Made by a program: the position numbers and the translations under genes. Source: Taiwanofungus camphoratus (taxonomy: Eukaryota > Basidiomycota > Agaricomycetes > Polyporales > Taiwanofungaceae). From it: a stretch of 64,000 nucleotides of DNA. The DNA lies in the NCBI GenBank assembly GCA_003999685.1, contig CP021222.1, positions 2,294,001 to 2,358,000 of the forward strand, in the 5' to 3' direction. Positions 46,486-55,317 of this stretch are shown here, piece after piece. Numbering within the stretch: position 1 is the stretch's first letter; each line of letters starts with the position of its first letter. The notes beneath the pieces are model-generated. The model did not search any database. It was not told where the DNA came from and saw only the letters and a list, made by a program, of their open reading frames with translations.

Positions 46486-48730
46486 TGATACAATTTCTTT
46501 TATCGCATATCTTATCGGTCGGACCTCGGATCGGTCCCATGACCTTTCGCTTCTAGGACGGGCCTCGGGTAGGCCCAGCTTCTTCACGCAGCATCTTGAC
46601 TCATCGCTGCTTACGGTACAGGCCCCGGTGATGAGTCCCGTAGCCTCCTGGGCCCCGAATCGCGATTTTAGGAGCTTTCTAATCCCCCAACCGACCACTC
46701 TAAGACTCTCCTACAGCCTACGACAGGAGGGATAGGTTCCTATAATATTCCTAACGCCCCCTCTCCTTCCTAAACCCTCCTAACACCCTACGAAGTCTTG
46801 CGAAGTCACACGAGGTGCTACGAGATTTCGAATGCTAGACGCGAAGTCCCTAACTCCTGCTAAGTCCACTATCGGACACTGTCGGCCCTCCCATACTGTT
46901 CCATTGGATCTAGGTCCTATCTACTACGTCACTCATCCCGGGCTTAGCTAAGAAGTCTTAGCTAAGTCTCTCCTAGCTCTTGTGATTGCAGCTACCTCCG
47001 ATAGGCTCCGAAACGGTCCGAAGTTCCGGAAGTTGGACTTAGGAAGCCTTGTGCACCCCCATGGGTCTCGATCCTATGCCATAAGGTCATCCTAGGGCGT
47101 ACCCATATGACCCTCCACCCAGTTAGGACACCTCCTGCCCCGATTAGGCCAAGTCCCGCTGCTAAGAACTTCGTGCGCTCTTAGCCCACTAAGATAGGTG
47201 ATCACAGCGCATGGCTGCTCTCGGATAGTCATCCCGCCCTCGTGAATGAACTTGGTCACCTTTCTACCGTACGTAGTTCCCCTGTTTCAGTTCCTAATTA
47301 GTTCCTATCCTCCTTGTGTTCACTTCGGAGTCCATGCGCTTTAGTACACATTTCGGACTCGTAAGGATCACTTCGCGCAAGAATAGTTCACCTCACGCTC
47401 CCCTATTTAGTCAGAGGTAGTTTACTATGTACGAGAGAGACCCCTCAGTGCACGCTTCTCTCTTTGGAATACCAGTTCCCCTGTAGCTCCGATCTCAGAA
47501 AAGTGCCGCGAGTACAACCTTAGGAACGGTCCCAAGGTCCCTAAGTCTCCACCCCAGCTCCGTTTCAGTACCTTTGAACTACGTCTACGCTCGCGATATA
47601 TCTACGAACCACGTCTACGCTTCCCGAACTACGCACTACGATCCACGAAGTCGCCGTAACTTCGTGCCCTTCAGTACCTCTTATAGCACCTATCCGGTGG
47701 GCCTCTGCCTTAGTTATACCCTTAGGCTCACGTTGCGTCATCCCTACGTCCTACGAATAACCCTACGACTCCCCCATAGCCTTCATTACAGGCTATAGTA
47801 CATCTCTCTACGCCCTCGAACTCTCCGACCCACACCTCGAAGTCATCAGACACTTCAGAGCTTCCAGCAACCTCGTTCCCTCATTCCTATTCCAAGTATT
47901 AGCTCTCCGAACCATCCGACCTCTCCTACAAGTCTCCTACGCTAGCCAAACCTCGCCCACCTCGCTCTAACAAACCTCTAAACCTTACGCCCTTTAGCTA
48001 ACTCTAGCTAAAAGGACTTCGCAGCATCTACGAAGTCAGCTCGTGCGACTTAGCTAAAACTTCGAAGAACTTCGCAGAATCTCGAAGAACTTCGCGTACT
48101 TCGGAGGGCCTCGCAAGGCCTTAGGGATAGTATAGCACTTAGGAACAAGATCCTGTTGTGCAGGACCCTTGACCCCTTACTCCCCTACTTACAAAAACAA
48201 GACATACAGGTTTCCCGGTATCATACAGGTTGTAGCTCCTACCCTCACACCCTCACAGTTATCACACTACCCCACAGCCACGTCGTGGAGCACTCCCTAG
48301 GTACCAGGGTCCCCTAGGTCGTATCACCGGTTACTCATGAACACTGACTCATATCAGGCCCCGCTTACACATTCCGTCTTACGCTTACTGATTGCTAATA
48401 CGGCCCGATGACTCATATCGCCTTACTTACGCTTACTCATGCTGATTCTTAGACCACGTGCCATGGTCCGTGCGCAGGGTAGAATATGTATATAAGGCCC
48501 TATACTCTGTAGGTCAGACCTTAAGTTCGATCTGGTTACCAAGTAGCTAGTTACCACTAGCAATCTTATACTCGTATCTTGCGACCTCTCGCTTCGTACC
48601 TGAGTACTCGCTCGACTCTATTGACTTCGCCCAGGAGGACATACGCAGTGTCCATAAAGCCTCACTACTATCTCTAGTAGCCAGGTCCTCACGTTCGAGG
48701 CTTTCCGGTCATTGATACCAGCTTGTATCA
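46486..48730 (+). repeat. 3' LTR of the gypsy element, split by an insertion
   Basis: Two parts, 46486-46628 and 48331-48730, together match the 5' LTR at about 98%. Preceded by the purine-rich TAGGGGGGTAA tract at 46475-46485, the plus-strand primer site of the family. Most differences from the 5' LTR are CG in the 5' copy and TG or CA here. Confidence 0.93.
46629..48326. mobile_element. 1.7-kb TG...CA non-coding element, probable solo LTR, inside the 3' LTR
   Basis: Begins TGATGAGTCCCGTAG and ends CCTAGGTCGTATCA, with short inverted ends TGAT/ATCA. It is flanked by CCGG (46625-46628 and 48327-48330); read one base over, the duplication is CCGGT. The uninterrupted 5' LTR supplies the empty site. 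No open frame of note. It is rich in CTTCG/CGAAG and CTACG/CGTAG words, e.g. near 48055-48105. A solo LTR of an unrelated family is the simplest reading; a non-autonomous LTR element is the alternative. It is the youngest of the three nested insertions. Confidence 0.8.
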
Positions 48731-48990
48731 ATAACCGGGCCGGGTAAACACATAGAGCGCGAAAAGTGGGTCGGGCGGGGGTTAGGTATGGTGTCCTATG
48801 GATGACTGTATCTTTCTCTTTGCAGGCCTAACTGGATTATATGCCCACGCCACATAACGAGGACACCGAAACCTGTAGGTGTGCCGCTCATGCGGGCGCG
48901 GATGCCCACTTACTATCATTATTACTCTACATGTACCTACGTTGTATGGAGTATAAACCCGAGGAATTAAAAAAAAAAAAAAAAAAAAAA

Positions 48991-49007
48991 GAGTCGAAAG
49001 ACAACCC
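48991..49007. repeat. LINE target-site duplication, right copy
   Basis: Identical 17-bp match to 38565-38581, directly after the poly(A) tail. Confidence 0.95.
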
Positions 49008-49309
49008 GAATTTGGCAATGCGCGAATCATAACGCGTGCGTGACTATCACGCTGCGGACGACAGACGTGACAAACGCATCCTTCGTGGCGTGTAATGCGT
49101 GAAATGCGAACTATCGAGAATGCTTCGCGTATCAATGTAAATACAGTTATTGTAAGATGATGAAATAGATAATACAGTAGTGTTCCATAGTCCATAATAC
49201 CAGCGCCGGCGCCATACTTAAAGTATCTGTCCGTCAAAGACGAACTCCCCCGGCCATCGTCGGTCCAGGCCAAACATCGCCTGCAAGGACAAGCGATAGC
49301 ACGTCCCCC
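49008..49309. other. Host flank right of the LINE
   Basis: 3' flank of the Cys/His-rich gene B. No gene seen. Confidence 0.4.
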
Positions 49310-49674
49310 TCAAGTGTAGCCCATGGCTCCCGTCCGCTCTCGCATCACACAATCTGCACATTTGGTCTCGCTTATGCGAATTGGATTGCGTTGGGGTGTG
49401 GACATAAGTCTCGAGCATGACGGGGACTTACAGCCTATGAAGTGATGCAAAAGTCGGTGACGCAGAGGAAGGAACGGTGGGCTCAACACGCACCCACTGG
49501 ATGTATATGTCGTCTGCTGAAGAGACAGTTTGGACGCAGACAGTCTTGCGTACGAGTATGCATGGGGATGAAATGTTGGCACTCGAGGTGATAACGCCCA
49601 TCAATTATCTGTACGTCGCCATCGTCAAGATATGTATCGCGGGAGAAATACAACTGACAAACATTATGACACAT
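49310..49674 (-). CDS. Small Cys/His-rich protein (about 101 aa), putative zinc-binding, member B
   Basis: Two exons. Exon 1 (49674 to about 49491) starts MCHNVCQLYFSRDTYL, then ECQHFIPMHTRTQDC, C-x4-C-x-F-S-x2-H (CLRPNCLFSRRH) and HPVG. After a GT...AG intron of about 61 bp, exon 2 gives C-x2-P-x-C (CKSPSC), SRLMSTPQRNPIRIS and CADC, ending near MGYT. The order MCH; C-x-H-[YF]; C-x4-C-x-F-S-x2-H; C-x2-P-x-C; C-x2-C is the same as in the protein at 30609-31134, so the two are relatives. A TATA-like TTATATATG lies about 80 bp upstream on the minus strand. No signal peptide. Zinc binding is inferred; function unknown. Confidence 0.7.
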
Positions 49675-50636
49675 CTTTAACAAATATTGGGTAGGCAGGC
49701 ACAATCTGGCAGGGTAAGGTTACAAGTTTGGTTTTGACGAATGACCGACCTGCATATATAAGTTGTATGTGGAGAAACGCGCATCATTTGAGAAGAAGCG
49801 AGGCACTTCAGCTACACTAGCCCGGGTTGCATGTTGACCGCGTTCACCAATAATTAGGCTGGACCTGCAAGGCGAGGCTTGGGGCCCCTCACAAATTCCT
49901 TATGCGAGCAAATGTACAAACCTGGTGCGGCACGATGTGTCTCGAAAGTCGATCAAAAATGCTGAATAATTCACCGAGTCCCGTACAACCGGCAGGGACT
50001 ACACATGGTGAGTGGCGACACAAGGTGATACAGGACAGAACTCCACGAGAGCCTACGACGTTGCAGTCCGACGCGAGTTGTCGAGCGATATGAATTTCGC
50101 GGAGGTTCACTAACGTCACTTGCATCTTCACACTAGTGGGTACTGGACGGTGTTAAAATCAATCAAGGGACTCAGTGGAAATCTTGGGCAGTTCATCGTG
50201 CTCGGCACGAGGCAATAGGCGTGTAAGGCGCGTGTCCGCGAACGTCGATAATTCTGGACCCCAAGACATGCGTCTAGTACGGCTTAAGCCTGTCCCCTCC
50301 ATGATCCCCGAAAATTAGATTTCACATCATTTACGGTCAGAGACAAGCATACATTCTTGCGTTGATACGGATCTCCAATGATCCTTCCGGTCTTGACAGT
50401 GCAGTACGACTGCCAGATAGCAAAGACGCGACCCGTCGCTCATGCACCTTGGCATCATAGTCGACCATTGTGTTCCGATCCCTATAAAATGATCGCATGG
50501 TGGCCGTTATCGGGGCGAGATGAAAAGGCTGTTGGGTCACCGGCATCCAGTTTCATTTCGCAATGTTCATCATGTCAAAGCACCAAAAAATGCTGCAAAA
50601 GTAACACAAAAAATATGCATTGCAAGGATAATGGTC
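49675..50636. other. Intergenic, no gene seen
   Basis: Holds the promoter of Cys/His gene B and the 3' flank of bS21m. An 80-codon minus frame near 50131-49889 has no recognised motif. Confidence 0.4.
49752..49762 (-). promoter_or_regulatory. TATA-like box upstream of Cys/His gene B
   Basis: Reads TTATATATG on the minus strand, about 80 bp before the ATG at 49674, a sensible spacing for a fungal core promoter. Confidence 0.45.
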
Positions 50637-51333
50637 CTATGATCCACGAGCACGAATCTCGTTCACTAGCTGCACCTTCTTCCTCACCTACAAGGGACAT
50701 CTCGTGAGACAGTCTCAGTAAAAGTAAAACTGGGCACACCTCATACGCGAATCGTCTCCTCCAGCGTTCACTCTTGAGGCGCCTCCGCTTATCACCCTTC
50801 TTCTCGTGCCTCTCTGCCAGTCTGAGCTCCTTCACCACGCCATTTTGAATGATTGTCCTTCGTAATTTGGCAAATGCAGCCGCAACATCCTTGTTGTAAA
50901 CATCTATGCTACGACCTGCAGGAAGCGTCGAGTCATGTAATCCTTGTCTCGCATTGAGAATGAGATTTGACCAACCTGAGTATGCATCTGTAGGTTTGGG
51001 AAGACTCTGTACAATGAGGTCCTCCCTATATTTCCAGATTTCCTCTGCAGTGCTGTCGACATTCACCACGACCTCTTCAAGCTTGCCCTGAAGAAATTTC
51101 CAGTTTGTGTCTAAGGGAGCATCTGGTCGAGGGGGTATGCCACGAGTAGTACTTTGCGATGAAGGCATCCAATTCACTCGTAATGGTGAAGGTGAGGATG
51201 AGACGTCGGTGGAGCTGGAGCTGGAAGAAAAGAGTCGAGCGGGCGACCTTAACCATGCCGTTACATCTGGAGAGATTATGAGGTTTGGTCTGAGGACAGC
51301 CGGGGCCCAACGACGAAGTAAACTTGGTAGCAT
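50637..51333 (-). CDS. MRP21: Mitochondrial small ribosomal subunit protein bS21m
   Basis: The product starts MLPSLLRRWAPAVLRPNLI, an Arg-rich, acid-poor mitochondrial presequence, followed by a low-complexity Ser run. The conserved C-terminal domain reads GRSIDVYNKDVAAAFAKLRR, TIIQNGVVKELRLAERHEKK, RRRLKSERWRRRF, which is the bS21 signature. A final short exon after an intron of about 54 bp adds VRKKVQLVNEIRARGS, stop TAG at 50637-50639. A start 19 codons upstream (51390) is open, but the presequence fits 51333 better. It assembles on the platform of the mitochondrial 28S-like subunit. It is divergent from Gir2, with 204 bp between start codons, so the two probably share a promoter region. 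Confidence 0.9.
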
Positions 51334-51537
51334 ATGACGCTGAATTAGGTACACGGCTTCTGAGAATATTGCGAAACAGTGTAAGGACAAGACTGTAACT
51401 TTTCTGTTTGCTCAGTGCACGTACATGGTCGCAGAGGCCAGAATGAGTGTGGTCGGACCCCGGTCATCCACATGCTTCGTATTCCAATCGACGAGAGGTG
51501 AAATTCAGACTGTCTCTCACTGTCCTCCAAGATCTCT

Positions 51538-52601
51538 ATGTCTTCTGACGCCCTCCTCGAGGAACTTGAGGTATATCTTCTACACTCCTATCTGGAGAAT
51601 TGCTGCTCATCGTTGCCTTTAGGTTCTCGAGTCTATCTATCCAACTGAGCTCACAAGTGCGTCTCGGCGTCCCGCTGTGTCGTCTTGAGTTTATCTAGCT
51701 GAGACTCATGCAAAGAATTATCCGAAAGGGTTGTACGCATAGAGATTGACCCGGAGGACCCAATAGAGGGCGAAGATGGACGTGCGTTTTGACTGCTCCC
51801 ATTCAAGCTGTTATTTCACATGTTGCACATAAAATGAACGCCGTAGTGAAACTAGCCCTGGATGTGCAATATCCAGATGAGTATCCTGAGGTGCTCCCAG
51901 ATCTCTCTCTAGAGACGCTGGAAGGATCTATAGATGAAGAGGAAATAGAGCATCTCCTAGATGAATTACGGAGGATGGTATGTCCTTTTCCTGCGTTTCC
52001 TGTTTGCCCATCCGTAGTTGATGGTAATCTAGGGTGAGGAGAATCTAGGAATGGCGATGACGTTTACCCTTGTCAGCCATCTGAGAGAGCAACTGTCCGC
52101 TCTCGTCACGTCGAGGATAGAACGTAGGAAGAAGGAAGAAACAGAACGAGAGCGGCAGGCTCTTCAGGTACGTTACTCGTGCCTAATTCCCCTAATCGAT
52201 GTTTACTGCCATAAACAGGCAGAGGAGACTCGCACTCGAGGAACACCAGTCACCATTCAGAACTTTATGACATGGAAAGCCAAGTTCGACAAAGAAATGG
52301 CAGCAAAGAGGGCTCGCGAGGAAGAAGAGAAATTGAAGGGACTCAGTCCTAAAGAAAGGGAAGAGTACAAAAAATTTGCTACCCGTCTTACTGGTGTGTC
52401 TCTCTGTTACTTCAATTCCGCATTAAGTCTCATTGTCACCAAAATTCAGGACGACAATTGTTTGAGCGTGATAAAAATTTCGGCATATCGGACGACAGTA
52501 TGGTTGAGGAAGGCGTTATTTCGGTGGACGTGAGTCAATACGAGAGGTTGGTAATAGAAGAGGACGAAGAAGCCCAGATGACTTTCAGTGATAGCGACTG
52601 A
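51538..52601 (+). CDS. GIR2: RWD-domain protein Gir2/RWDD1 (DFRP2)
   Basis: Exons join as MSSDALLEELE, VLESIYPTELT, a short charged exon (RIEIDPEDPIEGEDG), VKLALDVQYPDEYPEVLPDLS...LLDELRRM, then GEENLGMAMTFTLVSHLREQ with a long charged helix (RKKEETERERQALQ), AEETRTRGTPVTIQNFMTWK, KEREEYKKFATRLTGRQLFE and a very acidic end TFSDSD, stop TGA at 52599-52601. The YPDEYP motif is the RWD hallmark, and GTPVT...F-W-F marks the DFRP2 tail. The yeast homologue binds Gcn1 and the Rbg2 GTPase on ribosomes and modulates Gcn2 signalling; this role is assumed from the family. An AATAAA overlaps the stop region. It converges on the hydrolase gene 146 bp away. Confidence 0.88.
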
Positions 52602-52747
52602 ATAAAAACAACTCGTCAATACATTGTATTCGATTCGATCTACCTGTATAGATGTTGGTGACAATTGTAGCCATTGTCTCGCAAAGGAGCACCCAACTGG
52701 TCAGAGGTAGGTAACAGTTTGAAAAGTCCTTCGATCGCCGAACAATA

Positions 52748-54526
52748 TCATAAACCAGCGAGAAGCCCCCCCTCACCCTCTACACCTACAACATGCTCAC
52801 CAGCCCTAATCTCCTTACAGCCAATGTTGTCCCGACCAGCCTCCTTCAAGAAGCCATCAATTTCACACACTGGCATTACTTGCCGATCATCGACAACTAG
52901 TTCCTCGCCAACTGCTCTCAACCATTCTAATACTGGTCTAACTATCCATCGTCTGACCTTTCTGTTCTGGTTTATTTCGAACCACCCAAGGTGACCGCCC
53001 TTCTTCGTGACTGCAAATGCAACCCAAGGATTCCTACTCACGTCAACGGGCAAGACCTGGACGATTGGGTCGTCCTCTGAATTAATGGCCAGAAATGGCA
53101 CGCGGATGTTGCGGAGGACATCGTGGCTAGATGCCCATTCGTAGTAATCGTATACATTGGGAAAAGGAAAGGGTGGAGATGAACCACCTCCAATACAGGT
53201 CAGTCTTGAATCAAAAGCAGAGCACGAGGACGTTTCAAGGGCGAGCACCTCAGGCACTGCCTGAGCGAGAGGGTGGTCTGAAAACTTGCATATGCTGGAT
53301 GCATGCCGCTTAACAAGCCTTTGGAGATTGCGAACCATGGCTTTACCATAGACGTTTCGATGAAGCCACTTCGTATCAAGTCTAATCAATAGAGATTAAC
53401 GATGGAGCGACGGAACCATGCGAAGCGGGGAACTCACTGCTCTTGATTCTTGGTGATATGCCAGGGCTAGAGAACGGTGAATGATAACAGACTCTGTATT
53501 CGGCTACTGTTATTGGACTTACGCAAGCGAGCACGCATCCCGCCATTAATCGACAATGGTTCCCTTCTTCAGCCAGATATCGGGTCAAGACATTCGCACC
53601 TAGTGAGAATCCTACACCAATGAGGGGAGCCCGCGGATACCGCTTCGATATGTACAAGATTGCTACCCGTATATCGTCTGTGTATCCAGCAGAATAGAAT
53701 TGCGGACTGGTTATAGGGACACCAGCACCTAATACCCAATCAGTGGCGTTGAACGTATGCACCTCAATAACGCGATCAGACTCACATCCACGGAAGTTAA
53801 CTACAACGCCTCTATACCCCAAGCCTCCCTCTTCCACTGGAGTGCAAGTGGGCGATAATATAGCTCGCACATACGATTCGTGAGAGCCTAAGACATCACG
53901 CACGTTAGCTTCGCCTTGAATGAAGAGTGGCAGAACAAGGTACCTCCAGTCAGTCCGTGTAGAATGACAACGATAGGCGTACTTTCCCCCAGTGTCCGTA
54001 CACTTTTTGGAGGTGCAAAATCTAGCCCCCTTTTGGATGCATTAAGGACATGTAAATAGTTCAAGGCTAGCATACTCACAATGTGCCACCATCAGATGTT
54101 TGAAGCAGGGTTCTGCAGAAATCTCGATTAAAGGGACTGGATTACTGGAACATGTATGAGCGCCCAACCTATCGTATTCAATCTTGTCTAATTGGGAGAA
54201 ATCGCCAAGCACAGAGTAAGCTGTTTGGAGGTGACCGCTATCAACTTAATGGTCAGCGTAGCCCACCGGTTTCATTGCTTGAGAAGGCAGAACACCAACC
54301 TGAATAGCCACCATGCAGGACGAAACTCTTGGAGAAGACTGGGGCATCTCGCTGCAACAAAGGTTCGTAAAGACACATGTTGAATCTCTTTGGAGGGCTC
54401 CAACGGCCCCTTCACAGAGATAGTCGCAGGGGAGGATGCGAAATATAATCTGGGGATATAATAGGCCGCGGAGAACAGGCTGAAAATCAAGCCCATGACG
54501 CTCGTCGGGAAGGCCTTCAAAACCAA
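52748..54526 (-). CDS. Alpha/beta hydrolase, YheT/Eht1-type
   Basis: The product starts MVLKAFPTSVMGLIFSLFSA, a likely N-terminal membrane anchor or signal. Then come FRPAWWLFSGHLQTAYSVLG (the GHLQT block of this family), TPIVVILHGLTGG with the oxyanion loop, GVVVNFRGC, TDDIRVAILYISKRYPRAPL, the nucleophile elbow GVGFSLGANVLTRYL, and FPNVYDYYEWASSHDVL. The acid lies in LAINSEDDPIV and the histidine in KKGGHLGWFE. Ser, Asp and His of the triad are all present. The fungal relatives Eht1/Eeb1/YMR210W make or cleave medium-chain esters or act as monoacylglycerol lipases; the substrate here is unknown. About six exons. Ends LLAGL at 52748. Confidence 0.85.
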
Positions 54527-55317
54527 GGAGCACGAATGTCAGCCGGAAGACATAGCCTGCGCACTGAAATACTCCCGGAGAGCCTGAGTCCGGACTCGTC
54601 ATCCAAATCATCAAAGCGCATATATTGCTTCGATATTCGTGAAACGCATACGTTTATTGATACAGTCAACTGGTGTCATATGGGGGTCCTTCCTATTTCG
54701 ACCGGGGTTGGCCGTGCACAAGCCTTTTGGGATCCTTCATGGCATCGACAGTGGCTTTCTGATGTACCACCTTTGCTTTCATATGCATGTCTGTTATCAT
54801 TCAGTAATTACTTCAAAGCATCATGCCTGCCCGCACAGTCATCCACGGTGACCAGTCAGTCTCTGTTCCTCGCGATACACATTGCACACACATTCAAGGA
54901 CCTCCTAGCACACATTGCAGCTGGCTCTTGGCATGATTCACCATGGTTAAAGCATTTCAAGTGAGAAATAGATATGTCTGTTAGATATCCAGAACAGCCA
55001 TTGCACACAATATGACTGCCAGTGCTCAGTGCTCAGACATTGAAAATTAGAAAGGACCGCCATATAACGGTACCCCTCCCATATGACGCTAGTTGACTGT
55101 ATGTTCGCGGGCAGATATCCAACTGAGAGATACCCGGACTCGCGAGCTGCGATCGAGCTAACAAGACATGACTTCCAAAAGTTCCGACGGATGCACCATG
55201 TCTGGTGTATACATCAGACAAACCAACGACAGCACAGAAAGAGAGTTACAAGCTATGCATCTACACAAGAAACACACCGATAACACTAGATGTGACACGT
55301 ACAAGCACAGTCAAAAT
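54527..55317. other. Intergenic, no gene called
   Basis: A 142-codon plus frame at 54536-54964 lacks any recognisable feature and begins at the hydrolase promoter. Not supported as a gene. Confidence 0.35.

Larger units (their letters stand above)
39997..48730 (+). mobile_element. Ty3/gypsy LTR retrotransposon (chromovirus, Tf1/sushi-like), fossil
   Basis: Flanked by the 5-bp duplication ATAAC (39992-39996 and 48731-48735), inside the LINE 3' UTR. Order: 5' LTR, gag with CCHC knuckle, protease/reverse transcriptase/RNase H/integrase, chromodomain, a small extra zinc-knuckle frame, purine tract, 3' LTR. The element is broken, with about half a dozen breaks in gag-pol, and its 3' LTR is split by another insertion. 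The LTRs differ at about 10 of 543 positions, all transitions, so the insertion is fairly young on a fungal scale. Length without the inner insert is about 7.0 kb. The chromodomain suggests insertion guided toward methylated-histone chromatin, known for this clade. Confidence 0.95.
38582..48990 (+). mobile_element. LINE (Tad1-like, RNase H-bearing), 5'-truncated, interrupted by an LTR element
   Basis: The element runs from 38582 to a 22-nt poly(A) tail at 48969-48990. It is flanked by a perfect 17-bp target duplication GAGTCGAAAGACAACCC at 38565-38581 and 48991-49007. Only the 3' end of the element is present: the C-terminal part of the polyprotein (38582-39934), then the 3' UTR, which is split at 39996/48736 by a Ty3/gypsy element. 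The reverse transcriptase and endonuclease parts are absent, as expected for incomplete target-primed reverse transcription. Removing the inner elements leaves about 1.7 kb of LINE. The Tad1-clade assignment rests on the RNase H plus C-terminal Cys motif and is inference. Confidence 0.9.

Noticed and set aside
54536-54964. 142-codon plus-strand frame in the hydrolase promoter
   Set aside because: No recognisable feature; long frames of this size occur by chance here, and no exon or TATA support is seen.
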